This document shows, piece after piece, positions 9,429-17,466 of a stretch of DNA of 64,000 nucleotides. A program made the position numbers and the translations under genes. The stretch covers positions 558,001-622,000 of the forward strand of contig NZ_CP021255.1 of NCBI RefSeq assembly GCF_002952055.1, read 5' to 3'. Within the stretch, counting starts at the first letter, position 1. Each line of letters opens with the position of its first letter. Under the pieces are notes generated by a model that worked only from the letters and a program-made list of their open reading frames with translations, was not told the origin of the DNA and searched no databases. The DNA is from Desulfobulbus oralis (lineage in GTDB: Bacteria > Desulfobacterota > Desulfobulbia > Desulfobulbales > Desulfobulbaceae).

Positions 9429-10427
9429 TTACCAGTTTGCATCCGGCTCCCCCTCTACCTCTTCCGTTCCGGCGACCATCTCTCCGCCGAAAAGTCTGTG
9501 CAGGCCCTCTTGCTCCAGATGCTCGCCGATAATGACCATTTGCCCTTCGTCCATCGCCGGCGCCGAGCTGATCTCGTAGATGCCGTCCACCACGTCGAAT
9601 CTGACCCAATCGCCAAAGGCGGTCTGAAAGAAGCCCTTGGCGCGTACAACCCGTCCGAACACTGTGGAAACAAGCAAATCGAGGCGCGGAATCAGCGAGG
9701 CGGGCGAGGCAAAGGCCACGCCGCGCAGCGCCATGTGGCTGAGCGCCCTTGCCGGCGCTCTGGCCGGGTGCGGGATCGGCGCCTGTCCCGTATCGGGCAG
9801 GCGTCTTGCAAGCAGCTCAAGCCATCGCCTTTTGGGCCACTTGCCGTAGTGCTCGTGGGGAAAGGCCACGCCAGGGCCCAAGGCGAGTTCCCGCTCGAGC
9901 TGTGCGAACTCGTCCTCGGTCATCCTCTCGGACTTTGAAAGCACGACCCAGCCGGCAGCGGCGAGCTGGTCGCTGAAGTAGTCCGGATAGTCGCGGCGGG
10001 CGGCCCTGAAGTGCCCCGCATCGACAATGGTCACCGGGGCGAGCAGGCCGATATGCTCGTAGCTGATCTTCTTCAGCCCCCTGATGATGCGTCCCGGCAG
10101 GGCGACGCCGCTGGGCTCCACCAGGAGATAGTCGGGTCGGAGCGTGTTGGCGATGGTCACCACGGAGAGGGAGAAGTCCTGGTTCATGGAACAGCAGATA
10201 CAGCCCTCTGTCAGCTCCCAGATCTGCATCTGGGGCTTTTCCTCCCCGGCAAGCCCGGCCCCCTTCTGCAGGAGGGTACCGTCCAGGTTCAGCTCGCCAA
10301 ACTCGTTCTCCAGCACCACGAACTGCCGTCCCGTGGCCCGCGTCATGGCCTTGATGAAGCTTGTCTTGCCAGCGCCCAGGAAGCCGCTGACGAGCAAAAT
10401 GTCCACGCGTACCTCCCCCTTTTGCAT
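9429..10427 (-). CDS. CobW/G3E-family GTPase (putative metallochaperone)
   Basis: The 332-residue protein has a Walker A motif GFLGAGKT (15-22) and the metal-binding CICC motif at 76-79 (EGCICCSMNQD). LLVEPSGVA resembles the G3 region, and a C-terminal CobW_C-like domain follows (ALRGVAFASPASL onward). G3E GTPases deliver zinc, cobalt, nickel or other metals to client enzymes. A rho-independent terminator separates it from the upstream zinc alcohol dehydrogenase, so they are not one transcript, but the adjacency of a zinc enzyme and a putative zinc chaperone is suggestive. A second G3E GTPase is at 24155-25117 in the methyltransferase cluster. The metal cannot be told from sequence. Confidence 0.85.
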   Translation of the reverse strand: MQKGEVRVDILLVSGFLGAGKTSFIKAMTRATGRQFVVLENEFGELNLDGTLLQKGAGLAGEEKPQMQIWELTEGCICCSMNQDFSLSVVTIANTLRPDYLLVEPSGVALPGRIIRGLKKISYEHIGLLAPVTIVDAGHFRAARRDYPDYFSDQLAAAGWVVLSKSERMTEDEFAQLERELALGPGVAFPHEHYGKWPKRRWLELLARRLPDTGQAPIPHPARAPARALSHMALRGVAFASPASLIPRLDLLVSTVFGRVVRAKGFFQTAFGDWVRFDVVDGIYEISSAPAMDEGQMVIIGEHLEQEGLHRLFGGEMVAGTEEVEGEPDANW

Positions 10428-10442
10428 GCAGTTGGTCTACTG

Positions 10443-10474
10443 AAAAGGGGCGCTCTTAAAGAGATGAGCGCCCC
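10443..10474 (-). terminator. rho-independent terminator of the alcohol dehydrogenase gene
   Basis: A perfect 9-bp stem (GGGGCGCTC at 10447-10455 pairing with 10466-10474) has a 10-base loop and is followed on the minus strand by TTTTCA. It lies about 60 bases after the dehydrogenase stop and ahead of the next gene's start. Confidence 0.75.
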
Positions 10475-10535
10475 AAGACGGGTCAGGCCGTGCCAGGCGG
10501 GTCTTGCCGGCACGGCGGCATAGAGAGCGGTGAAC

Positions 10536-11591
10536 TTACAGAACGACAACCGGTTTGATGAGATCAGCCGGTTTGTCCTTCATCAGCATCAGGGCTTCCT
10601 CGACGTGTTCAAAGCCCTGGAAGCGATGCGTGATGAGCTTTTTGACGTCCAGCTTGCCGAGGGCGATGAGGCTGCCCAGTTTTTCCAGACGCAGGCGTCC
10701 CCCGGGCATCAGACCGCCGGAGATGACCTTGTTGGCCATGCCGCAGCCCCACTCGACCCGGGGAATCGTGATGTAGTCGCCGCTGCCCAGGTAATTGACG
10801 TTGCCGATGCGGCCGCCGGCTTTCAGACATTTGACGGCCGGCTCGAAGGTCTGTACGCCGCCGCCGGCAATGATCACCTTGTCCACGCCTTTGCCATCCG
10901 TCAGCCTGAGCACCTGCTCGTCAATGCTGCCTTCCTTGTAGCCGATAAAATCCGTGGCGCCGTAGGCAGCGGCAGCCTCGCGGCAGACCTTGCGGGTGCC
11001 AACGCAGATGATGCGGCCTGCGCCGTGCAGATTCGCGCCGGCAACGGCCATCAGGCCGACCGGGCCAATGCCGATGACCAGCACCGTATCGCCGAACTGG
11101 ACGTCTGCCTGTTCCACGCCGTGAAAGCCTGTGGGCACCATGTCGGAGAGCATGCAGGCCTCTTCCGGCGAAATTTTGTCCGGCATGTGGGCCAGATTGC
11201 CGTCGGCGTCGTTGACGTGGAAGTATTCGCCGAAGACGCCATCCTTGAAGTTGGAGAATTTCCAGCCCGCCAGCATGCCGCCGGAGTGGGCGCAAAAACC
11301 GGCCTGGGCCTCCAGGGAACTCCAGTCCGGCGTGATGGCGGCCACCATGACGCGGTCGCCCTTTTTGAAGTCTTTCACCAGAGAACCGACTTCATCCACG
11401 ACCCCACAGCCCTCGTGCCCCAGGATCATGTTGTGCCTGTCGCCCAGAGCCCCTTCCCATACCGTGTGCACATCGCTGGTGCACGGGGACAGCGCCAGGG
11501 GCCTGACGATGGCGTCCAGGGGCCCGCAGACGGGACGCTCCTTTTCGATCCAGCCGGTAGCGCCGATTCTGAGCATTGCATAACCTTTCAT
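10536..11591 (-). CDS. NADP-dependent zinc alcohol (isopropanol) dehydrogenase
   Basis: The 351-residue medium-chain dehydrogenase closely resembles the Thermoanaerobacter/Clostridium secondary alcohol dehydrogenases. The N-terminus reads MKGYAMLRIGATGWIEKE, then CTSDVHTVWEGALG (catalytic zinc cysteine at 37), GHEGCG (histidine ligand) and the aspartate ligand in SDMVPTGFHG. IGIGPVGLMAVAGANLHGAG is the Rossmann loop, and VGTRKVC replaces the acidic residue that would favour NAD, consistent with NADP. The structural-zinc cysteines are absent, as in that subgroup. The start at 11591 has an AAGGAGG Shine-Dalgarno. It is monocistronic: a promoter-like element lies upstream and a terminator downstream. 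Likely role is interconversion of secondary alcohols and ketones or acetaldehyde and ethanol. Confidence 0.93.
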   Translation of the reverse strand: MKGYAMLRIGATGWIEKERPVCGPLDAIVRPLALSPCTSDVHTVWEGALGDRHNMILGHEGCGVVDEVGSLVKDFKKGDRVMVAAITPDWSSLEAQAGFCAHSGGMLAGWKFSNFKDGVFGEYFHVNDADGNLAHMPDKISPEEACMLSDMVPTGFHGVEQADVQFGDTVLVIGIGPVGLMAVAGANLHGAGRIICVGTRKVCREAAAAYGATDFIGYKEGSIDEQVLRLTDGKGVDKVIIAGGGVQTFEPAVKCLKAGGRIGNVNYLGSGDYITIPRVEWGCGMANKVISGGLMPGGRLRLEKLGSLIALGKLDVKKLITHRFQGFEHVEEALMLMKDKPADLIKPVVVL

Positions 11592-11645
11592 AGCGGTACC
11601 TCCTTGTGGAATTTTGGTGTATGACCCGTCATTGGGGAATTTTAT

Positions 11646-11675
11646 AATATACGGCAGGCCCTTGCCCGTAAACAA
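11646..11675 (-). promoter_or_regulatory. possible sigma-70 promoter of the alcohol dehydrogenase gene
   Basis: On the minus strand TTGTTT (11670-11675) and TATATT (11646-11651) are spaced by 18 bases in an AT-rich patch about 55 bases before the start codon. The hexamers are imperfect, so this is a candidate only. Confidence 0.4.
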
Positions 11676-11820
11676 CAATATTGGCCAATGGCATGGCTCC
11701 CCGGAAGCGGGGGGATCTGCCGAGGGCGCGAGGCCGCTCCTTGCCCCGCCTGGAGGACTGAGCTGAGCCGGAGCCGTGCCGGCCTCCTTTCCGGCTCCTC
11801 TTATGATGTCCTGGCCCGCG

Positions 11821-13167
11821 TCACCACGCCATAAACACCTGCCGTCGGGCAGCGGCGGAGCGACGTAAAAGCGGCACGGCAGCGTCCACGTAATCCACGA
11901 TCACGGCCTTTTTGCCCGCAGCCGGTCGTACCACACGGCCTGCCACCTGCAGGAGCCGGCCCTCGAATTTAATGGGCGTGGCCAGCACCAGGGTGCTCAG
12001 TCCGGGGCAGTCGAAACCCTCGCCAATGAGCTGCACGGTGGCCACCAGAACCTGTACCCTGCCGGCCCGCACGCTGCTCACCACCCGTTCGCGCTCCTCT
12101 TTCGGCGTCTGACCGGTGAGGAGGGCCGCGGCAATGCCCAATCCGGCCAGTCTGTCGGCGAAGAATTCACAGTGACTCCTCCGGTCGGACACCAAAAGTA
12201 CGGTGCCCCGGCTTTGGCGGGCCAGACGCACCGTATCGTCCAGAATCTGCGCGTTGCGCTCCACGTTTTCAGTCAGCGCTTTCAGGAGCTTCGCGTAATC
12301 CCCCATGAAGCCATAGCGGAACCTCGTATTTTTCTGAATCAGCTCGGGATGCAGCACCGCCCCGCTGGCCTCGAGCACACTGCTGTTCACCCGGTGGGCG
12401 CGCTCCCCCATGTAGATGTAGATGAGCCGAGTCATGCCGTCGTCGCGACGGAAGGCCGTGGCCGAGAGCCCCAGCATGTAGCGGCAGTCGAAGGCTGCCA
12501 CGGTTTCGGTGAAGAGGCTGGCCGGCACCCGGTGGCACTCGTCCACCACCAGATGCCCGAAGCGGGGCACGAGTTCATCCAGATGTTTGCGCGCCGTGTT
12601 GACAATGGCCACGGTCAGCGGGCGGATATTCCTCCTGCCGTCGCCCAGCTGCCCGGCCTCTGTTCCCAGAAACTGGCCGATGCGCGCCTGCCACTGATTC
12701 AGGAGTTCCTTGGTATGCACCAGAATCAGGGCCGGCTGGCTGCGGCGGGCGATCACGGCGAGCGCCATGACCGTTTTGCCGCTGCCCGTGGCCGCCTCCA
12801 GAACCCCAAGGGAATGGGCCAGCGTGGCGGCAACCGCCTCTTCCTGATAGGGCCGGAGCGTGCCGGAAAACTGCAGCCGCAACGGCTCCAGCGTGCGGCG
12901 CTCGTCCACCAGCTCCGGGGTTTCACCGGCAAGCTGGCGGCAGAGGCGTACCGCATCGTTGCCAAAACCGCGCGGGAAATAGAGCTCACTGCCTTCCTTG
13001 CGGAAAAAGAAGAGCCTGGGCTGCAGTTTTTTGCCAATCCAGCGGCCATAGCGCAGGGCGTCTTCGTAGCGCGGGTTTTCCAGAGTGAGCGCTCGCTCCA
13101 CGGCTTTTACAAGCAACGGCGGCGCGCCGCTCAGACAACATTCGGCACGGACAGTGAGTTTCATCAT
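11821..13167 (-). CDS. DEAD/DEAH-box superfamily 2 helicase
   Basis: The 448-residue protein is a superfamily 2 ATPase. It has LRPYQEEAV (Q-like motif), ATGSGKT (Walker A), ALILVHTKELLNQW (motif Ia), VVDECHRVP (DEAD-variant motif II), LGLSATAFRRDD (motif III), and helicase C-terminal motifs VQLIGEGFDCPGL and QVAGRVVRP with the arginine finger. The arrangement resembles XPB/ResIII-type nucleic-acid translocases of unknown client. Two starts are possible. MMKLTV at 13167/13164 fits the domain boundary. An in-frame ATG at 13224 has a better Shine-Dalgarno but adds residues encoded by an A/T-rich stretch that looks like the divergent promoter region. The plus-strand exported protein gene starts at 13255. 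Confidence 0.8.
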   Translation of the reverse strand: MMKLTVRAECCLSGAPPLLVKAVERALTLENPRYEDALRYGRWIGKKLQPRLFFFRKEGSELYFPRGFGNDAVRLCRQLAGETPELVDERRTLEPLRLQFSGTLRPYQEEAVAATLAHSLGVLEAATGSGKTVMALAVIARRSQPALILVHTKELLNQWQARIGQFLGTEAGQLGDGRRNIRPLTVAIVNTARKHLDELVPRFGHLVVDECHRVPASLFTETVAAFDCRYMLGLSATAFRRDDGMTRLIYIYMGERAHRVNSSVLEASGAVLHPELIQKNTRFRYGFMGDYAKLLKALTENVERNAQILDDTVRLARQSRGTVLLVSDRRSHCEFFADRLAGLGIAAALLTGQTPKEERERVVSSVRAGRVQVLVATVQLIGEGFDCPGLSTLVLATPIKFEGRLLQVAGRVVRPAAGKKAVIVDYVDAAVPLLRRSAAARRQVFMAW

Positions 13168-13254
13168 GCAAAAAAAAGAAAATTCTGTTGCCCCGCATCG
13201 GGCGGAAAAGGTACATTCCGGCATTTCCTATTTCCTCTACCTTGCCGGTCTTCC

Positions 13255-13860
13255 ATGAACAAGAGACTTTTTACCGTGCTGGCGCTGCTCATGCTGTGCC
13301 TTTTTGGGAACCCGCTGCCGGGCAGTGCTGCAGCCGGAGGTCGCGATGTGGTCCTGAGCGTACCGGCCGAGACCGTGCTGGCAGCCGTGCAGAAGGCCCT
13401 GCCCCTCCGCATTCCCACCCAGAGCGGCAACGTGAGCGGCGACCTGATCCTGGAATCCCTGGACCGGCTCAGCATCAATGGCAATGTCATTGCCGTGCAT
13501 GGCGTGCTGAGCGGCAAAAACATGGCCTTGAACGCCCATGTGGCGGGCAATCCCCTGCACGTGCAGCTGGGCGAGGTGCAGTTACCCGTGAGTTGCGATC
13601 TGGTGACCCGCTTCGACCGTCAGACGGGCCGGCTGTTTGTGAGCCCGCGTTTCAGCGGCCAGGGCAATGCCCAGGATGGCGACCTGGCCGGCCTGATGGC
13701 CGGCCTGAGCGGCCGGGAATACCCGCTGGATCTGGGCGCCCTGAAAACACTGGATCTGGATGTGGGCGGGCGCACCATTCACCTGGCCATGCGGCCCACC
13801 AATATCGTGGGCCGCGACAACGCCCTCGTTTTTTTCCTGCAACCGCAGGTCAGACGCTGA
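13255..13860 (+). CDS. exported protein of unknown function
   Basis: The 201-residue product begins with a clear signal peptide (MNKRLFTVLALLMLCLFGN, then LPGSAAA as a likely cleavage site). The mature part is predicted to be beta-rich: VVLSVPAETVLAAVQKALPL, LILESLDRLSINGNVIAVHG, LHVQLGEVQLPVSCDLVTRF. This recalls small periplasmic lipid-binding-type domains such as DUF2993/YceB-like proteins, but no diagnostic motif is visible and I do not assign a family. The gene is followed after 14 bases by the HIT protein gene on the same strand, so the two probably form an operon ending at the terminator near 14403. Confidence 0.65.
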   Translation: MNKRLFTVLALLMLCLFGNPLPGSAAAGGRDVVLSVPAETVLAAVQKALPLRIPTQSGNVSGDLILESLDRLSINGNVIAVHGVLSGKNMALNAHVAGNPLHVQLGEVQLPVSCDLVTRFDRQTGRLFVSPRFSGQGNAQDGDLAGLMAGLSGREYPLDLGALKTLDLDVGGRTIHLAMRPTNIVGRDNALVFFLQPQVRR

Positions 13861-13874
13861 ATCAGGGAGGAATC

Positions 13875-14216
13875 ATGGCAAACGACTGCCTCTTCTGCAA
13901 AATCATTGCCGGGACCATTCCCTGCAACAAGGTCTATGAGGATGACGAGGTTCTGGCCTTTCGGGACATTGCGCCCCAGGCCCCGACCCATGTGCTCGTG
14001 ATACCGAAAAAACACCTCACAGGGCCAGCCGCTGTAACCGAGGAAGACGACAGCCTGATGGGCAGGCTGCTGCGGGCGGCCAGACAGGTTGCGGACAGGG
14101 AGGGGCTGAGCGACTACCGGCTGGTCTGCAACAACGGGGCCGGCGTGGGCCAGAGCGTTTTTCACCTGCACCTGCACATCCTGGGCGGCAGGCCCATGGG
14201 CTGGCCGCCAGGCTGA
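13875..14216 (+). CDS. HIT-family hydrolase (HinT-like)
   Basis: The 113-residue protein shows CLFCKIIAGTIPCNKVYEDD at the N-terminus with the zinc-type CxxC, FRDIAPQAPTHVLVIPKKHL in the core, and the histidine triad VFHLHLHILGGR near the C-terminus. HinT enzymes hydrolyse nucleoside phosphoramidates such as AMP-lysine or AMP-NH2. Start ATG at 13875 follows AGGGAGG with a short spacer. It is the second gene of a probable two-gene operon with the exported protein. Confidence 0.92.
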   Translation: MANDCLFCKIIAGTIPCNKVYEDDEVLAFRDIAPQAPTHVLVIPKKHLTGPAAVTEEDDSLMGRLLRAARQVADREGLSDYRLVCNNGAGVGQSVFHLHLHILGGRPMGWPPG

Positions 14217-14402
14217 TCCTTGCCGGCTGGCTCCGCTTCCCGGCCGGATAGTTCGCACAACCCAGGTTTGCACAGGCCATATTCGATCGCCTGTCGCTGG
14301 ATGTGCCTCGAGCAAGGCGATCGCCTCCGGACAAGTGCAGAATCGCGGAAGAAAACCCAGGCCTGCTAGTGTGGGTGAGCGGATTGATGCGGCACAAAGC
14401 GG

Positions 14403-14432
14403 CCCGGCGCGTATTGCGCCGGGTCTTTTTTT
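14403..14432 (+). terminator. rho-independent terminator after the HIT gene
   Basis: CCCGGCGC (14403-14410) pairs perfectly with GCGCCGGG (14416-14423) around a five-base loop and is followed by TCTTTTTTT. It lies about 190 bases after the HIT stop and faces the convergent UroD-like gene. Confidence 0.75.
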
Positions 14433-14457
14433 GCGCTCCGGCGGGACGCTCAGGCTG

Positions 14458-15510
14458 TCACAGCGCCACCCTTTCTGCCGGCGTGAACTTCGGCTGCCCG
14501 AATTTTTCGTCGCGGCTCAGGCGCATCTGGAGCACGTTGTCCAAGGGCGAATTCGGGTCGATGCCGCAGCCGGGGCAGAGGAAATCCGTGCCCGCTGCCA
14601 GCGCGGCCATGGCCTCTGCTCTGCACTCCTCAGGCGTGCCCGAGAACAGCGTGGCAGCCGTGGCCACGTTGCCAAAAACCTTAACACCCATGGCGTGCGC
14701 GATACGGACGGCGCTCTGCATATCCATCTTTTCCTCGATGCTGATGCCCGCGACCCCCGTGCCGCACATGGATCTGATGATGGGCGCTGTCTGGCCACAG
14801 ATGTGCAGCACCACCGGGCAGGGCACGGACTCGGCGATTTTCCGGATATACGGCCCCACGAAGCGATCCCAGTATTTGGGGCTGAGCAGTGCTGGGGTGG
14901 AACTCGGTTCGGCCAGGCAGTAATAGTCCGCGCCTTCGCCGGCCGCGAATCGGATCATGCGGATGAGGGTTTCCGTTGTGACCGCCATGACCTTTTCCAC
15001 CTTCCCGGGAGCCTCGATGGCGGCTTTCATGAGCGGGGCGGCGTCCATCAGGTTGGCCGCACAGGTAAAGGGGCCTTCGGAGGCGCCGTAGATGGCGAGA
15101 TCCTTGCCGAACTTGGCCTTCAGAATCCTGAACTGCTCCCTGTAGGCAGGCATGCGGCCGCGCGAGAGCAGGTCGTCCGGGCAGTCCAGCCTGTCCACAT
15201 CCCCGTGCTCACAAGGATGGGAGGCGATGGCGTACGGCGCATCCGGGGCGGGTGAGTGCACCTTGCAGCCCAGAAGCTCGCTGGCCGCCGTGATGTCCGA
15301 ACCCATGGCCCTGATCCAGTCAAAGCCGCCCACTGTGTGCCCGGCAATGGCCATGAGGGCCAGCGCCTGCGGGTCGCTGTCCACTTCCGGGCGGGTGACG
15401 CCGCAGCGTTTCATAAAGGCGACACAGCCATAGGTGGTGGTGGAACCCACGGGCGTCATGTCCACTTCCTGGCCGTTCAGACGGCGCAAAACACGTTCTT
15501 TCAGCTTCAT
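14458..15510 (-). CDS. MtaA/UroD-type methylcobamide methyltransferase-like protein
   Basis: The 350-residue protein belongs to the uroporphyrinogen decarboxylase superfamily branch that includes MtaA, MtbA and CmuA methyltransferases. It retains the zinc motif of that branch: HICG with His236 and Cys238, and a distal cysteine in FLCPGCGID (Cys312/Cys315). That makes methyl transfer from a corrinoid protein to a thiol more likely than haem synthesis. GGFDWIRAMGSDITAASELLG and EGPFTCAANLMDA are typical of the family. The start has a GGGAG Shine-Dalgarno at suitable distance. It lies upstream of the terminator shared with the HIT gene and is one of four UroD-like proteins in this window. Confidence 0.82.
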   Translation of the reverse strand: MKLKERVLRRLNGQEVDMTPVGSTTTYGCVAFMKRCGVTRPEVDSDPQALALMAIAGHTVGGFDWIRAMGSDITAASELLGCKVHSPAPDAPYAIASHPCEHGDVDRLDCPDDLLSRGRMPAYREQFRILKAKFGKDLAIYGASEGPFTCAANLMDAAPLMKAAIEAPGKVEKVMAVTTETLIRMIRFAAGEGADYYCLAEPSSTPALLSPKYWDRFVGPYIRKIAESVPCPVVLHICGQTAPIIRSMCGTGVAGISIEEKMDMQSAVRIAHAMGVKVFGNVATAATLFSGTPEECRAEAMAALAAGTDFLCPGCGIDPNSPLDNVLQMRLSRDEKFGQPKFTPAERVAL

Positions 15511-15730
15511 GTCTGTCTCCCTGAAAACCGGTGCCGGTTTCCGCTTGTGGTGGCATCCCGAGAGCAAACCTGCGGCGCTCCCGGCCTCTGCTTTGTCTGA
15601 TATGGCAACCTTGTTCACAGCTTCCGGCCGTGCCTGGTCTCTTTCCCGCCGCCCCAGAGGCTCTCCGTGGCGCAGGGATGCCTGCCTGTCTTTGCTCACG
15701 TAGCGTATGCCTGCTCTTGGCTCCGCTTCC

Positions 15731-16643
15731 TCAGGAGGGCTGGGCTTTTTCCCGGACAGAGGCCAGACCCGGGCCGGTGTACAGCACTTCCTGGGCTGCA
15801 TCCGTGCCCAGGAGTTCCGGAATGCGCTGGATGAGTTCGCCTGCCTGGGTTTCCGGCGTGGGCCCGCACAGCGCGGCCAGAAGCCGGGCCAGCCGGGCAG
15901 CGGCGATACAGGCAGGGGCGCTTGGCTGGCCGGCAGCGAGGAGCGCTGTCGCCAGGCCTGTTACAATGTCGCCCGTGCCGCCGATGCATTCCATGGCCGG
16001 GACACTCGGACTGGCCACCGTGGCCAGAATCTCCGCGCCGCGCGCGATAACATCCTTCGCGCCTTTGACGATGAGATGCCGCGCGCAGTTGCCCCCATCC
16101 GCCGCGCGCCGCAGCAGTTCCGGAACCTGCCGCGCTTCGGCCAGCAGAAAACCGCGGGTGTAGAAGGGATGCGGCGCTTTTTCGTCGGCCAGAAAGGCCA
16201 TTTCGCCTGCATCCGGCGTGAACAGTTCGTACTCGCCCGCATAGCCGCTCATTTTGGCCACGTACTGAAGCCCGCGTCGGCCACGAGCAGGGGCCGCCGT
16301 GGCAGCGCCAGCGCGGCCTGAGCACGCGGTTGTGCCAGTCCACATCCGGAAAGAGGTAGTGAAAGGTCAGACCCTGCGGGGCCAGCCGCTCCAGATGGGC
16401 GCACAACCAGACGTAGAGCCTGCGGCTGCCGTCGCCGCGGCCGGTGTCGCCGACCAGCAGCAGCTCGGGTGCTTCGAGGCCCAGGGCCGTGCAGAATGTC
16501 CAGACGGTGGCGGCCAGCGCGGGCGTGCCGCGCGCCACGGGAACGCGGCGCTCGTCCGGCAAAACAAGGTTGCTCTCAGTCACGCGAATTGCGCCTTGCA
16601 CGGGCGCCGCATCGCTGGGCACGGTCCCGACTATCAGCCACAT
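15731..16643 (-). pseudogene. NAD(P)H-hydrate dehydratase-like carbohydrate kinase, double frameshift
   Basis: The N-terminal part (MWLIVGTVPSDAAPVQGAIR to FHYLFPDVDWHNRVL) and the C-terminal part (QYVAKMSGYAGEYELFTPDA to IGGTGDIVTGLATALLAAG) are in different frames. A short middle piece in the third frame reads ALALPRRPLLVADAG and completes the family pattern. One base seems missing near 16316-16322 and another in the G run at 16271-16273. The GGTGDIVTG ADP-binding motif identifies the YjeF C-terminal type (ADP-dependent NAD(P)HX dehydratase) fold. It follows the DUF3343 gene of the selenium module and slightly overlaps it. All three segments look well conserved, so sequencing indels are as likely as true inactivation. 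Confidence 0.7.
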
Positions 16644-17194
16644 AGCACGCGTTTCGCCTCCTCAAAGGCCTTCTGCAGACTGTAGCAGCACAGTGTCTGG
16701 CCGAGTCTGCGGGGTTCGGGCGCGCTGTCGAGCGCCTGACCCTTCAGCTCCGCCGCCAGATAGGGCACGTCCGGGCAGCCGCCGCCGGAGATATTGACGA
16801 TGCGGCGGTCGGCCTTGCGGATGGTGATTTTCAGATTGGCCGCGCGAACCATGAGCCAGTCGCCCAGATCCACGGTGCTGAAGAGCGCCACCGGTTCAAG
16901 CAGCGCCTCGTCCGCTGTGGCGATGCGCTCCGGCCGCAGTCCGGCCCCGGCCAGGATCTCCAGCGCCGCCGGCTCCAGCATGAGCGGAAAAACCACAACC
17001 ATGTCGCAGCCGGTGCGCAGTGCCGGCGGCGGCCCCTGGACGCTCACCGGGAGCCCCGCTGCGCGCAGCAGGGCTTCGGCGCGGATGACCTCGCCGGTGT
17101 GGGCGAAGACCAGCAGGCCCTGGCCTTGCCGGCCGGGCGAAGCCCTGTGCTTCGCGCCTCTGTACAGGCGCTGGATGAGGCCAGGCAGGAACAT
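16634..17194 (-). CDS. DUF3343 (putative Se/S carrier-like) protein
   Basis: The 186-residue protein contains GLLVFAHTGEVIRAEALLRA and a GCDMVVVFPL segment, the pattern of DUF3343, a domain found with YedE/YedF in selenium-using bacteria. A second part follows (VDLGDWLMVRAANLKITIRK, then NISGGGCPDVPYLAAEL and GQTLCCYSLQKAFEEAKRV) that carries several cysteines. Such proteins are proposed sulfur or selenium carriers. The ATG at 17194 is preferred; the frame is open further upstream, but that overlaps the TusA-like gene, whose stop is at 17247. Its downstream end overlaps the NAD(P)HX dehydratase-like gene by ten bases. Confidence 0.7.
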   Translation of the reverse strand: MFLPGLIQRLYRGAKHRASPGRQGQGLLVFAHTGEVIRAEALLRAAGLPVSVQGPPPALRTGCDMVVVFPLMLEPAALEILAGAGLRPERIATADEALLEPVALFSTVDLGDWLMVRAANLKITIRKADRRIVNISGGGCPDVPYLAAELKGQALDSAPEPRRLGQTLCCYSLQKAFEEAKRVLCG

Positions 17195-17246
17195 GAACAG
17201 GCTCTCGGCTCTTTGCGGGCTGCTGGGCAGGCCCTTGCCCAGGACG

Positions 17247-17465
17247 TTATTTTTTGGTTGCGAGAATGCGCGCCTCGCTGCCCGTTGTATTTTCGACCTG
17301 GACCGCAAAGCCTTTGGCCGTGGCGGCGCGGCTGACGTTTTCCAGACTGACTTCATTATCGACCAGGATTTCAAAGGGCCCCTCTTCCCCGGCCTTGACC
17401 CGGTTCAGGAAGAGCAGGACAGGTTGCGGGCAGGACAGGCCGCGCGCATCGATGGCGGTGGGCAT
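17247..17465 (-). CDS. TusA/SirA-like (YedF N-terminal type) sulfurtransferase
   Basis: The 72-residue protein shows the TusA fold signature DARGLSCPQPVLLFLNRVKA, with the single conserved cysteine in CPQP, then FEILVDNEVSLENVSRAA and GFAVQVENTTG. In selenium-module organisms this domain is usually fused to a DsrE domain as YedF; here only the TusA-like part is present. Its stop is 52 bases before the DUF3343 start, and its start is one base after the YedE stop, so the three genes form one operon. It probably carries a persulfide or perselenide. Confidence 0.85.
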   Translation of the reverse strand: MPTAIDARGLSCPQPVLLFLNRVKAGEEGPFEILVDNEVSLENVSRAATAKGFAVQVENTTGSEARILATKK

Positions 17466-17466
17466 T

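Noticed and set aside
12172-13860. A 562-codon plus-strand frame joining the helicase antisense strand to the exported protein gene
   Set aside because: Only the part from 13255 begins with a signal peptide and real composition; the rest is antisense to the helicase.
15562-15577. A plus-strand TGGCAT-like sequence with GC at sigma-54 spacing
   Set aside because: The -12 part is poor (no TTGC) and no plus-strand gene follows, so it is probably chance.
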